From: Paracoccaceae bacterium
GTDB lineage: Bacteria > Pseudomonadota > Alphaproteobacteria > Rhodobacterales > Rhodobacteraceae
Reading direction: 5' to 3'
DNA: 64,000 nt
Assembly: GCA_009773375.1 (NCBI GenBank)
Contig: WRPH01000006.1
Coordinates: 140,973 to 204,972 of the forward strand
In this document: positions 17,732-28,392 of the stretch, one piece after another
Position numbering within the stretch: the first letter of the stretch is position 1
Layout of the letters: each line of letters begins with the position of its first letter
Made by a program: the position numbers and the translations under genes
The notes under the pieces: generated by a model
The model's input: only the letters and a program-made list of their open reading frames with translations
Databases searched by the model: none
Told to the model about the DNA's origin: nothing

Positions 17732-18867
17732 TTCAGCGCACCAGCGGCTTGGGCGGCAACGGCCTCGGCCGGGGTCAGTTCGGACACCGTTACCACATCG
17801 CCGTCAGACACCAGATCCTGCCCGGCCACGATCACCCGCTTGTCAGCCGGCACCCCGGCCAGCACCAGCCCCTGTTCGGTATCATCCAGAATCGTCACCG
17901 GCGCGAAAGCCGCCACATTGTCGGCTCCCACCACGCGCAGCCCGATGATGCCTTCCGGCGAAATCGTGATGATCGAGCGCGGCACGATCACCGCAGGCGT
18001 CGGCGCGGCAAACAGCCGAACCTCGGCGGTCATCCCCGACGGGATCGCCCGATCCGCATTCGGCAGCGCCACTTCGACCACGAACGTCCGGGTCTTGTCC
18101 GAAGCCTGCTGCGCCACATGCCGGATGGTGCCCTCCATCTCAGCGCCGTTCACCAGCCGCACCTTGGCTTTCGATCCGGTCGCCACAAACGCCACATCGC
18201 GTTCCGACACTTCGGCCTTCACCACGATCGGGTCCAGCGACAGGATCGTCGCAATCGCCGTGCCTTCCTGCACCCATTCGCCCAGTTCCACCTCGACCGA
18301 ATCCACCGATCCGCCAAAAGGAGCCTTCAGCAACAGCCGGTCCAGCGCCGCTGTGGCCTGCGAAAGCTGCGCCTCTGCCGCCGCCTGCGCCGTCCGCCGC
18401 GAGGTCAGCTCCAATTCCGGAAGGCTGCCCTTGTCAAACAGCGCCTGCCCGACAGTCAGCTTTTCCTGCGCCTGCGCCAGCGAAGCCTTGGCGGTTGCCA
18501 CCGCCGCCTCGACGTCCGCCCCTTCGAGCCGCAGCACGATGGTATCGGCGGCGATCTGCTGCCCCTGCACCACACCCAGCGCCTGCACGATCCCGGCAGA
18601 GCGCGCCGCCAGCACCGCCAGCTTGTCAGCCTTGGTCGCGCCGGAAATCCGGATTTCGCGGGCGTAATCGGTGAACACCGGCATCACCGCCGCAACCGTG
18701 CGCTGCGGTGTCGCGGTTTCCGCCACGGGTGCCGCAGCCTCGGCAACAGGTTCGCCCGCCTTCACCTCTTCGCTGCCAACCGATGAAAATTCGCCGGTCA
18801 TCACCCAACCCGCTGCAGCGACAAGAACGACAACGGCAGTGATGCGGTGGGCGGTAAAGAATGACAT
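17728..18867 (-). CDS. RND periplasmic adaptor (HlyD/AcrA family)
   Basis: Membrane fusion protein of about 379 residues from the ATG at 18867. It has one N-terminal hydrophobic segment (ITAVVVLVAAAGWVMTG), then a lipoyl/barrel-sandwich hybrid with a coiled-coil hairpin (about residues 120-190, alanine- and glutamine-rich), and beta-barrel segments. It links the RND pump to an outer-membrane channel. It is the first gene of the two-gene minus-strand operon. Confidence 0.88.
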   Translation of the reverse strand: MSFFTAHRITAVVVLVAAAGWVMTGEFSSVGSEEVKAGEPVAEAAAPVAETATPQRTVAAVMPVFTDYAREIRISGATKADKLAVLAARSAGIVQALGVVQGQQIAADTIVLRLEGADVEAAVATAKASLAQAQEKLTVGQALFDKGSLPELELTSRRTAQAAAEAQLSQATAALDRLLLKAPFGGSVDSVEVELGEWVQEGTAIATILSLDPIVVKAEVSERDVAFVATGSKAKVRLVNGAEMEGTIRHVAQQASDKTRTFVVEVALPNADRAIPSGMTAEVRLFAAPTPAVIVPRSIITISPEGIIGLRVVGADNVAAFAPVTILDDTEQGLVLAGVPADKRVIVAGQDLVSDGDVVTVSELTPAEAVAAQAAGALK

Positions 18868-19089
18868 GGAAGCAACCTTGAATGTGTGTCCAGCAGGCAA
18901 GCCTGCCCCTGCGCGACGATTTAGCGCAGAATGGTAAAGATTTATGGCTTTCGGGAAAAGGTCAATGTCGGACGCTGCATTTTGACTGGCAAATTGAACG
19001 GAACAGTTTGATTTTGCCCATTCGCACAGCATCCGGCTTGAAAGCCCGCCAACGGCGCGCCACAAAAGGCGCAAAGTGGGGGTGATGCC
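18868..19089. other. divergent intergenic region, RND adaptor / pxpA
   Basis: A 222-bp spacer between the divergent adaptor and pxpA genes. It is slightly AT-richer than its surroundings and must carry both promoters. No clear palindrome was seen. Confidence 0.4.
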
Positions 19090-19851
19090 ATGAAGATCGA
19101 CCTGAACTCTGATCTGGGCGAAGGCTACGGCCCATGGCGCATGGGCGAAGATGCCGCGATCCTGACGGTTGTCACCTCGGCCAATGTCGCCTGCGGTGGC
19201 CATGCGTCAGACCCCGATACGATGGTGGAAACCCTGCTGCTGGCCCAGGCGCAAGGCGTCGTGGTGGGCGCACATCCCGGCTATGCCGACCCGCTGGCCT
19301 TTGGCCGCCGGGTGATCCCGATGACCCCGACCGAAATTGAACGCATGGTCGCCTGCCAGATCGGCGCGCTGTTGGGGGCGGCGGCACTGGCCGGGGTGCC
19401 GGTTACTTACGTCAAGGCGCATGGCGCGCTGGCCAATCTGGGCGCGGACGAACCCGCCGTTGCCGATGCCATCGCCCGCGCCACCGCCGCTGTGTCACGC
19501 GATCTGGCGCTGCTGGCGATTTCCGGCACTGAACTGGAGGGCGCAGGCCAGCGCGCCGGGCTTGCCACCTATGCCGAGATTTTCGCCGACCGCGCCTATC
19601 TGCCGAATGGCCGACTGGTGCCGCGCAGCAGGGCCGGGGCGATGATCACCGATGCCGGGGTCGCCTCTGCCCGGCTGATTGGCTTTTTGCAAACCGGGCA
19701 GATGCCGACACTCGACGGTGCGGCGATTGCGCTGAAGGCCGACTCGATCTGCGTGCATGGCGATTCCGCGCATGCGGTGGCGATGGCCGCCGACATTCGC
19801 AACGCGCTGACCGCCGCCGGGGTCACGCTGGCCCCGTTCATCGCACCATGA
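19090..19851 (+). CDS. pxpA: 5-oxoprolinase subunit A (LamB/YcsF family)
   Basis: Protein of 253 residues beginning with the family hallmark DLNSDLGEGYGPW and carrying ANVACGGHASDP and VGAHPGYADP. PxpA works with PxpB and PxpC in ATP-dependent hydrolysis of 5-oxo-L-proline to glutamate in the cytoplasm. All three subunits are present in order, with 4-nt overlaps, so the operon is complete. Confidence 0.92.
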   Translation: MKIDLNSDLGEGYGPWRMGEDAAILTVVTSANVACGGHASDPDTMVETLLLAQAQGVVVGAHPGYADPLAFGRRVIPMTPTEIERMVACQIGALLGAAALAGVPVTYVKAHGALANLGADEPAVADAIARATAAVSRDLALLAISGTELEGAGQRAGLATYAEIFADRAYLPNGRLVPRSRAGAMITDAGVASARLIGFLQTGQMPTLDGAAIALKADSICVHGDSAHAVAMAADIRNALTAAGVTLAPFIAP

Positions 19852-20522
19852 CCCAGCCCGCCTTCCGCCCGGTGGCCGAACATGGCGTGCTGGTCGAATT
19901 TGCTGATGCGATCAACGACGCCGCCTATGCGCATGTGCGCCATCTTGATGCCATGCTGGCCGCCCACGGCTTTCCCGGCTTTGTCGAATCCATCCCGGCC
20001 TATGTGAATATTCTGGTCGAATTTGATCCGCTGCTGACCGACCACGCGGCGGTGATTCAGGCTCTGCACGGCCTGTTGGCACTGAAACCCGCCCCCGCAG
20101 CCACCACCACCCCGCGTGAGGTTCTGGTCTGCTATGATGCCGATTTCGCCCCCGATCTGCCCGAGGTCGCCAAGGCCTGCGGCTTGACCGAAGAAGAGGC
20201 TATCGCTGCGCATCTGGCCGGGGATTACGCGGTGTTCCTTTATGGCTTTGCCCCCGGTTATGCCTATCTGGGCGGCGTGCCACCGGCGCTGCACCTGCCG
20301 CGCAAAGCCGCCGCCGTGCGCGGTATTGCCGCCGGATCGGTGATCATCGCCGGGGCGCAATGCCTTGTCACAACGCTGACCATGCCCACCGGCTGGTGGA
20401 TCATCGGCCGCTCGCCCACCCAAATCCTGCGCCCCGACCCAGCGCACCCCTTCCTGTTCGACGTCGGCGACCGGGTGAAATTCCGCCGCATCTCGCGCCG
20501 CGAATTCGAGGCCCGGCAATGA
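19848..20522 (+). CDS. pxpB: 5-oxoprolinase subunit B (KipI family)
   Basis: Protein of 224 residues of the KipI/allophanate hydrolase subunit 1 family. Diagnostic segments are FLYGFAPGYAYLGG and TGWWIIGRSPTQI. It overlaps pxpA and pxpC by 4 nt at each end, consistent with the PxpB-PxpC complex being made together. In Bacillus the homologue KipI inhibits a sporulation kinase, but the gene set here indicates the enzymatic role. Confidence 0.92.
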   Translation: MTQPAFRPVAEHGVLVEFADAINDAAYAHVRHLDAMLAAHGFPGFVESIPAYVNILVEFDPLLTDHAAVIQALHGLLALKPAPAATTTPREVLVCYDADFAPDLPEVAKACGLTEEEAIAAHLAGDYAVFLYGFAPGYAYLGGVPPALHLPRKAAAVRGIAAGSVIIAGAQCLVTTLTMPTGWWIIGRSPTQILRPDPAHPFLFDVGDRVKFRRISRREFEARQ

Positions 20523-21460
20523 CCGCGCGCTTTCAGATCACCCATGCCGGGCCCTATGTTTCCGTTCAGGATGGCGGTCGCCCCAAGCTGATGCGCTTTG
20601 GCGTGCCCGCCTCTGGCGCGATGGACCGGCTGGCGCTGCAAGCCGCCAATCTGGCACTTGGCAACCCCGCCCCTGCTGCGGGGATCGAGGTGTCGCTGGG
20701 CGGCCTTGCGCTGACCTGCACCGAAGGCGCGGTAACGCTGGCGGTGGCGGGCGGCGGCTTCATTGTGGAGGCTGACGCAAAGCACGGCTCGTGGGTGGTG
20801 CTGACGGTGCAGGCTGGCCAACGCCTGATCATCCGCCCCGGCCCTTGGGGCAGTTGGGCCTATCTGTGCTTTGCAGGCGCGCTGCAAACTGGGCACTGGC
20901 TGGGCGCTGCGGCGACGCATGCGCTGTCCGGCTTTGGTGGTGGCAAACTGGCCGCTGGCGGCAGCCTTGAAATCCACGATCCTCGGGTAAATCAGGCTCT
21001 AAACGGCCCAATCCCCTGCCCGATCTTCGCCCGCCCCCGCGCCAATCTGCGCGTCACCCTCGGGCCGCAGGATCGGTTTTTCACCGCCGAAACCCTGCAC
21101 GATCTGCTGTCCAGCCGCTTCGCGCTGACCACCGCCTATGACCGGATGGGTGTGCGGCTTTCCGGCCCGGCGCTGCACCCTGCCGCCCCGCTGAACATGC
21201 CATCCGAGCCGATCACCCGCGGGTCGGTGCAGGTTGCGGGCGATGGCGTGGCAACGGTCTTGCTTGCCGATCATCAAACCACCGGCGGTTACCCGAAAAT
21301 CGCCACGGCGCTGGATTGCGATCTGGACAGCTTTACACAACTGCGCCCACGCGATGCGGTGACGTTTCAGGCCGTCGCCCCGGCGCAGGCCATCGCCCTT
21401 GCCCGCGCCCATGCAGCGGCGCAACGGGCCTATCTTCTGGCGCTTATGCGTCCGCGTTAA
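20519..21460 (+). CDS. pxpC: 5-oxoprolinase subunit C (KipA family)
   Basis: Protein of about 313 residues of the biotin-dependent carboxyltransferase-like KipA family, with VQDGGRPKLMRFGVP near the N-terminus and DRMGVRLSGPAL later. I chose the ATG at 20519 because it overlaps the pxpB stop (ATGA) and begins at the conserved N-terminus. It ends by overlapping the convergent hpaR gene by 17 nt. Confidence 0.92.
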   Translation: MTARFQITHAGPYVSVQDGGRPKLMRFGVPASGAMDRLALQAANLALGNPAPAAGIEVSLGGLALTCTEGAVTLAVAGGGFIVEADAKHGSWVVLTVQAGQRLIIRPGPWGSWAYLCFAGALQTGHWLGAAATHALSGFGGGKLAAGGSLEIHDPRVNQALNGPIPCPIFARPRANLRVTLGPQDRFFTAETLHDLLSSRFALTTAYDRMGVRLSGPALHPAAPLNMPSEPITRGSVQVAGDGVATVLLADHQTTGGYPKIATALDCDLDSFTQLRPRDAVTFQAVAPAQAIALARAHAAAQRAYLLALMRPR

Positions 21461-21893
21461 GCTCGGCCAGCGCGATCAGCAGATCAATCAACTGCGCGGT
21501 GCGCTCCGGGCCATATTCCGCCTCTAGCTGGCGGTAAATCGCAGCGCTGTCGGGGGCGACAGCGGCCAGCAGATCACGCCCTTTCGGCGCAATCGACAGC
21601 ATCACCCGCCGCCCGTCGCTGCTATCCTTGGCGCGCTCAATCAGCCCGCGTTCGGTCATCGTCTTGATCATCCGGGTCAGCGACGGCGCCAGAATATTCG
21701 CCCGCAGCGCCACTTCCGACGCATCCAGACTATCCACCTCGCCCAGCACCCGGATCACCCGCCATTGCTGTTCGTTGATGTCATGTGCCGCCAGCATAGG
21801 GCGAAACCGCGTCATCACCGCTTCGCGCGCACGCAAAAGCGCCATCGGCAAGGCGTGGCGGGTATCGCGCGGGGGGGGCTGGCTTTGGTCCAT
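21444..21893 (-). CDS. hpaR: MarR-family regulator HpaR of homoprotocatechuate degradation
   Basis: MarR-type regulator of about 149 residues from the ATG at 21893; the frame is open to 21935. The winged helix region includes NEQQWRVIRVL, SLTRMIKTM and the SSDGRRVML wing. Its pattern resembles HpaR, and it is divergent from a complete hpa meta-cleavage operon, which supports that name. It would repress hpaF onward until an aromatic intermediate binds. An eight-G run near its start codes for a PPP stretch. Confidence 0.85.
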   Translation of the reverse strand: MDQSQPPPRDTRHALPMALLRAREAVMTRFRPMLAAHDINEQQWRVIRVLGEVDSLDASEVALRANILAPSLTRMIKTMTERGLIERAKDSSDGRRVMLSIAPKGRDLLAAVAPDSAAIYRQLEAEYGPERTAQLIDLLIALAELNADA

Positions 21894-21942
21894 GCCGCAA
21901 GTATCGTCTTTGCCGCGCCCGCTGCAAGTCTTCACAAACCGC

Positions 21943-21970
21943 TTGACCCATTCGCAAAACTGTTTAACCT
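21943..21970 (+). promoter_or_regulatory. candidate hpaF promoter
   Basis: TTGACC (21943-21948) and TAACCT (21965-21970) are spaced by 16 bp and overlap two TGTT(T)AAC half-sites (21961-21968, 21970-21976) that HpaR may bind. A good ribosome site, CGGAGG, precedes the hpaF ATG. Confidence 0.4.
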
Positions 21971-21990
21971 GTTAACTGATCGGAGGCCAC

Positions 21991-22373
21991 ATGCCACATC
22001 TCAGCATCGAATATTCCGCCAATCTGGAAGCCGGGGGCGATCTTGGCCAGCTGTGCAGCCGCCTCCGTGAGACCTTGCTGGGCTCTGGCCTGTTTGAAAT
22101 CGGCGCGATCCGGGTGCGGGCGCGGCCTTGCCCGCATTACGCCATTGCCGACCAACTGCCGCAGAACGCCTTCGCGGATATGATCCTGCGCATCGGCACA
22201 GGCCGATCCGAGGCTGACAAGACCAAGATCGGCAAGGCTCTGATGGCCTGTGCAGAGACACATTTTGCCGCCCAGTTGGCCCAACCGCATTTCGCCCTGT
22301 CGCTGGAGGTGCAGGAAATCTCTGCGCCGTTCAGCTGGAAAACCAACGCCATTCATCCCCGCCTGAGGACCAA

Positions 22374-22377
<4 letters not shown>
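21991..22377 (+). CDS. hpaF: 5-carboxymethyl-2-hydroxymuconate delta-isomerase
   Basis: Protein of 128 residues beginning PHLSIEYSANLE, with the catalytic N-terminal proline right after Met that is characteristic of HpaF/CHMI in the tautomerase superfamily. It isomerises the ring-cleavage acid in the homoprotocatechuate pathway. It is first in the operon with a strong ribosome site (CGGAGG) and overlaps hpaE by 4 nt. Confidence 0.92.
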
Positions 22378-23888
<1,511 letters not shown>

Positions 23889-23890
23889 TC

Positions 23891-24871
23891 ATGCCTGTTC
23901 CACAAGCGAACCTGTATCCCGATTTCAACACCGTCCGGCTGAGCCATGTTGAATATAACGTGTCTAACCTTGCGGAATCGAAGCGGTTCTATGTTGACAC
24001 GCTAGGGCTGCAAGTCACCGGCGAGGAACCGGGCGTGCTCTATCTGCGCGCGATGGAGGAACGCGGCCACCACTGCATGATCCTGCGCGAAGGTGCGCAG
24101 CCGCAGGTGAATGTGCTGGGTTTCAAGGTTTGGGACGAACCCGATCTGGATAAGGCCTGCGTGTGGTTTCAGGCCAAAGGCCGCCCCACCGCCTGGGTAG
24201 ATCGCGCCTTTCAGGGACGCACCCTGCTGACGTCAGACGTGTTCGGCGTGCCGCTGGAATTTTACGCCAAGATGGACCGCCTGCCGCCGATCCATCAGCA
24301 ATATCGGCTCTATAACGGCGTAAAACCGCTGCGGATTGATCACTTCAACACCTTCTCGCCAGATGTTGATGCGTCTGTGGCGTTCTGGAATGACATGGGT
24401 TTCCGGGTGACCGAATACACCGAGGATGAGGCCAGCCAGAAAATCTGGGCGGCGTGGATGCACCGCAAAGGCGGCGTGCATGACATGGCCTTCACCAACG
24501 GCTTTGGCCCCCGGCTGCACCACACCGCCTTCTGGGTGCCGACGCCTTTGAACATCATTGATCTGTTGGACCTGATGGCGACCACCGGCTATGTGAAAAA
24601 CATCGAGCGCGGCCCTGGTCGGCATGGCATCTCCAACGCCTTCTTCCTCTATATCCGCGACCCCGACGGCCACCGGATAGAGATTTACTGCTCCGATTAC
24701 CAAACCGTTGATCCCGATCTTGAACCGATCAAATGGGATCTGAAAGACCCACAGCGGCAAACCCTGTGGGGGGCGCCTGCGCCGAAATCCTGGTTCGAAG
24801 AAGGTTCTGTTTTCGCCATGTTAGAGCCGAAAGAGGCGGTGCTGAAAGCGCAACCGATCGTGGCACCATGA
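23891..24871 (+). CDS. hpaD: 3,4-dihydroxyphenylacetate 2,3-dioxygenase (VOC type)
   Basis: Ring-cleaving dioxygenase of 326 residues with two glyoxalase/VOC modules. The Fe(II) ligands are likely the histidines in RIDHFN and HHTAFW and the glutamate in IEIYCSDY. It opens homoprotocatechuate to the semialdehyde used by HpaE. It belongs to the VOC extradiol class found in Gram-positive and many alphaproteobacterial hpa clusters, not to the LigB-like class of E. coli HpaD. Confidence 0.9.
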   Translation: MPVPQANLYPDFNTVRLSHVEYNVSNLAESKRFYVDTLGLQVTGEEPGVLYLRAMEERGHHCMILREGAQPQVNVLGFKVWDEPDLDKACVWFQAKGRPTAWVDRAFQGRTLLTSDVFGVPLEFYAKMDRLPPIHQQYRLYNGVKPLRIDHFNTFSPDVDASVAFWNDMGFRVTEYTEDEASQKIWAAWMHRKGGVHDMAFTNGFGPRLHHTAFWVPTPLNIIDLLDLMATTGYVKNIERGPGRHGISNAFFLYIRDPDGHRIEIYCSDYQTVDPDLEPIKWDLKDPQRQTLWGAPAPKSWFEEGSVFAMLEPKEAVLKAQPIVAP

Positions 24872-25713
24872 GCCGTTTTGTCAGCTACACCACCGGGCAG
24901 GCTTGCGGCTGGGGCCATCTGGACGGCGACGTGATCACCGACCTGACCGCGCATTTCCCCACCCTGCGCGCCGCGATCGAGGCCGGGGCGCTGGCCGCGC
25001 TGGCGCAGGCCAACGGCCCGAAAATCACGCTGGATCAGGTTGATCTGACCATCCCGATCACCAACCCGGAAAAGATCCTCTGCGTCGGCGTCAACTTCCC
25101 GGATCGCAACGCCGAATACAAAGACGGTCAGGACGCGCCGCGGTTTATGTCGCTGTTCCCGCGGTTTCCGCGCAGTTTCACCGGCGCAGGCCAACCGCTG
25201 ATCCGCCCGCCGGAAAGCCCGCAACTGGATTACGAAGGCGAGGTGGTGATCATCATCGGCAAACCCGGCCGCCGGATTGCCGAGGCCGAGGCCTATGATC
25301 ATATCGCGGCGCTGTCGCTGGCCAATGAAGGCACCATCCGCGATTGGGTGCAGCATGCGAAATTCAACGTGACGCAGGGCAAGAATTGGGACAAATCAGG
25401 CTCTATCGGGCCATTTGTCACGCCTTTCAGAGATCCCGCGCAACTGGACGACATCGCGCTGGAAACCCGCGTCAATGGTGAATTGCGCCAGCAAGACCGC
25501 AGCAGCCGGATGATCTTTTCCTTCCGCAAGATCGTCGCATATGTCTCGACCTTCACCACGCTGGTGCCCGGCGATGTGATCCTCTGCGGCACCCCCACCG
25601 GCGCCGGGGCGCGGTTTGATCCGCCGATCTGGCTGAAACCGGGCGATGTGGTAGACATCACCGCAACCGGCCTTGGCACCCTGCGCAACACCATCGCGGA
25701 TGAAACGCCATGA
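24868..25713 (+). CDS. hpaG: FAH-family decarboxylase/isomerase, single-domain HpaG
   Basis: Fumarylacetoacetase-fold protein of about 281 residues. Metal-binding residues are in YEGEVVIIIGK and later PGDVILCGTPTGAG. The start at 24868 overlaps the hpaD stop; the frame is open further upstream. E. coli HpaG is a fused two-domain protein of about 430 residues, while this gene has one catalytic domain only. It probably performs decarboxylation of the tricarboxylate, the isomerisation being shared with HpaF or done by the same site. Confidence 0.85.
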   Translation: MSRFVSYTTGQACGWGHLDGDVITDLTAHFPTLRAAIEAGALAALAQANGPKITLDQVDLTIPITNPEKILCVGVNFPDRNAEYKDGQDAPRFMSLFPRFPRSFTGAGQPLIRPPESPQLDYEGEVVIIIGKPGRRIAEAEAYDHIAALSLANEGTIRDWVQHAKFNVTQGKNWDKSGSIGPFVTPFRDPAQLDDIALETRVNGELRQQDRSSRMIFSFRKIVAYVSTFTTLVPGDVILCGTPTGAGARFDPPIWLKPGDVVDITATGLGTLRNTIADETP

Positions 25714-26498
25714 CGCCTGATCAGATCGAAACCGCCGGAAACAGTCTCTATCAGGCTGAACAGAGCCGGGTTCAACGCGGGCTCTTGTCCGCCGAATACC
25801 CAATCGCCACGATGAACGACGCCTATGCGGTCCAGAAAGCCTTCGCCGCTCGCAAACACGCAGCGGGACGGCACACCATCGGTTGGAAGATCGGCCTGAC
25901 CAGCCGCGCCATGCAGCAGCAGCTGAACATCGAAACCCCGGATTCAGGCGTGTTGCTGGATGATATGGCGTTTGAAACCGGCGCGATCATCCCGGCCAAC
26001 CGCTTCATCGCCCCCCGGATCGAGGCAGAAATCGCCTTCGTGATGAAGGCCCCGCTGCAAGGGCAGGTGACGCGCGAACAGGTGCTGGCCGCGACCGATT
26101 ACGTCACCCCGGCGCTGGAAATCCTTGATTCCCGCATCCTGCGCGCTGAAAATGGCAAAACCCGCACCATCATCGACACCATTTCCGACAACGCCGCCAA
26201 CGCGGGCATCGTCACCGGCCCCGCCCGGCATAGCCCCAGCCTTGATCTGCGCTGGGTCGGTGCGATCGTGTCGCGCGATGGTGTGGTCGAAGAAACCGGC
26301 CTTGGCGCGGGCGTGTTGAACGATCCCGTCATCGGCATCGTCTGGCTCGCCGCGCGCATGGGCCAATACGGCCAGCGCATTGAACCGGGGCAAATCATTC
26401 TGTCCGGCAGCTTCATCCGTGCTATGGAATGCCCCACAGGCTGCCGGATTCACGCCGATTTCGGCCCGTTCGGCCAGCTTTCCTGCCACTTCGCATAG
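25710..26498 (+). CDS. hpaH: 2-oxo-hept-3-ene-1,7-dioate hydratase
   Basis: Hydratase of 262 residues of the MhpD/HpaH family, with the FAH-like metal region IEAEIAFVMK, WKIGLTSRAMQ and the conserved ILSGSFIRAMECPTGC near the end. It adds water to the oxo-hepta-enedioate before aldol cleavage. It overlaps hpaG by 4 nt and is followed by hpaI after 9 nt. Confidence 0.93.
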   Translation: MTPDQIETAGNSLYQAEQSRVQRGLLSAEYPIATMNDAYAVQKAFAARKHAAGRHTIGWKIGLTSRAMQQQLNIETPDSGVLLDDMAFETGAIIPANRFIAPRIEAEIAFVMKAPLQGQVTREQVLAATDYVTPALEILDSRILRAENGKTRTIIDTISDNAANAGIVTGPARHSPSLDLRWVGAIVSRDGVVEETGLGAGVLNDPVIGIVWLAARMGQYGQRIEPGQIILSGSFIRAMECPTGCRIHADFGPFGQLSCHFA

Positions 26499-26507
26499 GA
26501 TTTCACC

Positions 26508-27275
26508 ATGCACGCGCCGAAAAACCGCCTGAAAGCCGCCCTTGCCGCGAACATCCCGCAGTTCGGCATCTGGCTGAACCTTGCCAGCGCCTATTCGGCG
26601 GAATTGCTGTCGGGCAGCGGCTTTGATTGGCTGCTGATTGATGGTGAACATGGGCCGAATTCGATTCCCACCATGCTGACGCAGGCGCAGACCATCGGCA
26701 GCCGCACAAATGTCGTTGTGCGGATTCCGGTCGGCGAAACGCATCTGGTCAAGCAGGTGCTCGACCTTGGCATTCAGACCGTGATGGTGCCGATGATCGA
26801 AACCGCCGCCCATGCCGAGCAGATGGCGCGCGCGATGAAATACCCGCCGGAAGGCGTGCGCGGGCTGGGGGCCTCGGTTGCGCGCGCAGCCGATTTTGGC
26901 CGTATTAGTGACTATCTGCCGACCGCCAACGCCGAAACCTGCCTGATCCTGCAAGTCGAAAGCCGCGCCGGTTTGGCGGCTCTGCCGGGCATTCTGGCGC
27001 TGCCGGGGGTGGATTGCGTGTTCATCGGCCCGTCGGATCTGGCAGCCGACATGGGCTTTCCGGGCAATACCGCCGCACCAGAAGTGCAAGCCGCGATTGA
27101 CGACGCGATGCGGCAGATCATCGCCAGCGGCAAGGCGGCGGGGGTGCTGACCTTCGATCTGGCGCTGGCCAAACGCTACCGCGAGATGGGCGTCACCTTT
27201 CTGGGTGTCGGTGGCGATATCCCGCTGTTGCTGAAGGCCGCGCAGACGCTGGCCGACACCGTCAAACAGCCTTAA
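26508..27275 (+). CDS. hpaI: 4-hydroxy-2-oxoheptanedioate aldolase
   Basis: Class II aldolase of 255 residues of the HpaI/HpcH family. Landmarks are LLIDGEHGPNS (catalytic His), RIPVGE and VESRAGLAAL with the metal glutamate, and FIGPSDLAADMG. It splits the final intermediate to pyruvate and succinate semialdehyde, completing the operon. Its end overlaps the convergent deacetylase gene by 14 nt. Confidence 0.93.
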   Translation: MHAPKNRLKAALAANIPQFGIWLNLASAYSAELLSGSGFDWLLIDGEHGPNSIPTMLTQAQTIGSRTNVVVRIPVGETHLVKQVLDLGIQTVMVPMIETAAHAEQMARAMKYPPEGVRGLGASVARAADFGRISDYLPTANAETCLILQVESRAGLAALPGILALPGVDCVFIGPSDLAADMGFPGNTAAPEVQAAIDDAMRQIIASGKAAGVLTFDLALAKRYREMGVTFLGVGGDIPLLLKAAQTLADTVKQP

Positions 27276-28392
27276 GCCGATCCGAAAGCCGCCCCTGCGG
27301 CAGCCAATCCGCCCCCAAAATCAGCAGATCATCGCAGTGCCGCCCGATGATCTGCGCCAGATTGTCCGCCCCGATCAGCCGCGCAGGCACCGTAATCGCC
27401 ATCCGCAACGCCTGTTCGGGCGGCAGGCCAAGCGTTGTGATCAGCCGCGCCACGCCTTCGGCCATCGTCACATGCGCCCCGGCGAGCGAGCCTTCGGCAT
27501 TCACCAGCCGCCCGCCGTCCACATGAATCTCCTGCCCATACAGCGTGAAGTGATCCGTCCCGCCGACCGTGGACATGCAGTCTGAAACCAGAAACATCCG
27601 GTCCGGCACCGGCCGCGCCCGGACCGCCAGCCCCAGCATGCTATCCAACACATGGTGGCCATCGCAGATGAAACCACAATAGGCAGTCGAGTTGATCGCC
27701 GCCCCCGTCACCCCCGGCGCGCGGCCCTGCATCGGCGACATGGCATTATACAGATGGGTAAAACAGCTCGCGCCCTCATCCAGCAGCGCCTGCACCTGAT
27801 CTGCCGTGGCGTCGGAATGACCGATCGACACAATCGCGCCGGTTTCCACAAGCGCGCGCACCTGCCCCGGCTGCACCGCTTCGGGCGCCAGTGTGATCTT
27901 CACCGCCACACCCGCCGCGCGCAGCCGTTCGATATGGCGCTGTGTGCTGGCCTCCATCGGCCGCAAGAACCGCGCCGCATGGGTGCCGCGCCGCGCAAGG
28001 CTGATGTGCGGACCTTCGATATGCAGCCCCAAAATGCCGGTCTGCCCCTTTGCCGCGATCGCCGCCTGCACCGCGCGCTCCAGCACTTCGGGCGCATCGG
28101 TGATCACCGTCGGCAAGATCGCATCGGTGCCAAACCGCCGCAGCGCCGCAGCCATCACCGCCATGCCTTGCGGGCTGGGATCGTTGTTCAACAGCACATC
28201 GCCGCCGCCATTGACCTGCAAATCGACGTAGCCCGGCGTCACCACGCCGGGCAGGCATTGCACTGGCCCAGATACCTGATTCAGCATGGTTAGAGACTGA
28301 ATCACGCCATCAAAGACGCCAATCGCCACACCCGACAGCAGCCGTTCGCCGTCAAAAACCTGACCCGGGCAGACCCAAACCGGGGCGGTCAT
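27262..28392 (-). CDS. N-acetylhexosamine-6-phosphate deacetylase (NagA/AgaA)
   Basis: Amidohydrolase-fold deacetylase of 376 residues. Metal and active-site motifs are HIEGPHISLARRGTH, SIGHSDAT, HLYNAMSPMQGRAPG, DGHHV and the catalytic Asp in VSDCMSTVGG. It removes the acetyl group from GlcNAc-6-P or GalNAc-6-P. Because AgaS-like and KbaZ-like proteins are in the same operon, the galactosamine form (AgaA) is as likely as NagA. Last gene of the minus-strand operon; it starts within the upstream stop. Confidence 0.9.
   Translation of the reverse strand: MTAPVWVCPGQVFDGERLLSGVAIGVFDGVIQSLTMLNQVSGPVQCLPGVVTPGYVDLQVNGGGDVLLNNDPSPQGMAVMAAALRRFGTDAILPTVITDAPEVLERAVQAAIAAKGQTGILGLHIEGPHISLARRGTHAARFLRPMEASTQRHIERLRAAGVAVKITLAPEAVQPGQVRALVETGAIVSIGHSDATADQVQALLDEGASCFTHLYNAMSPMQGRAPGVTGAAINSTAYCGFICDGHHVLDSMLGLAVRARPVPDRMFLVSDCMSTVGGTDHFTLYGQEIHVDGGRLVNAEGSLAGAHVTMAEGVARLITTLGLPPEQALRMAITVPARLIGADNLAQIIGRHCDDLLILGADWLPQGRLSDRLKAV

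Noticed and set aside
15695..18667. 990-codon plus-strand open frame
   Set aside because: It is opposite the RND pump and adaptor and has no recognisable domain; composition is that of an antisense shadow.
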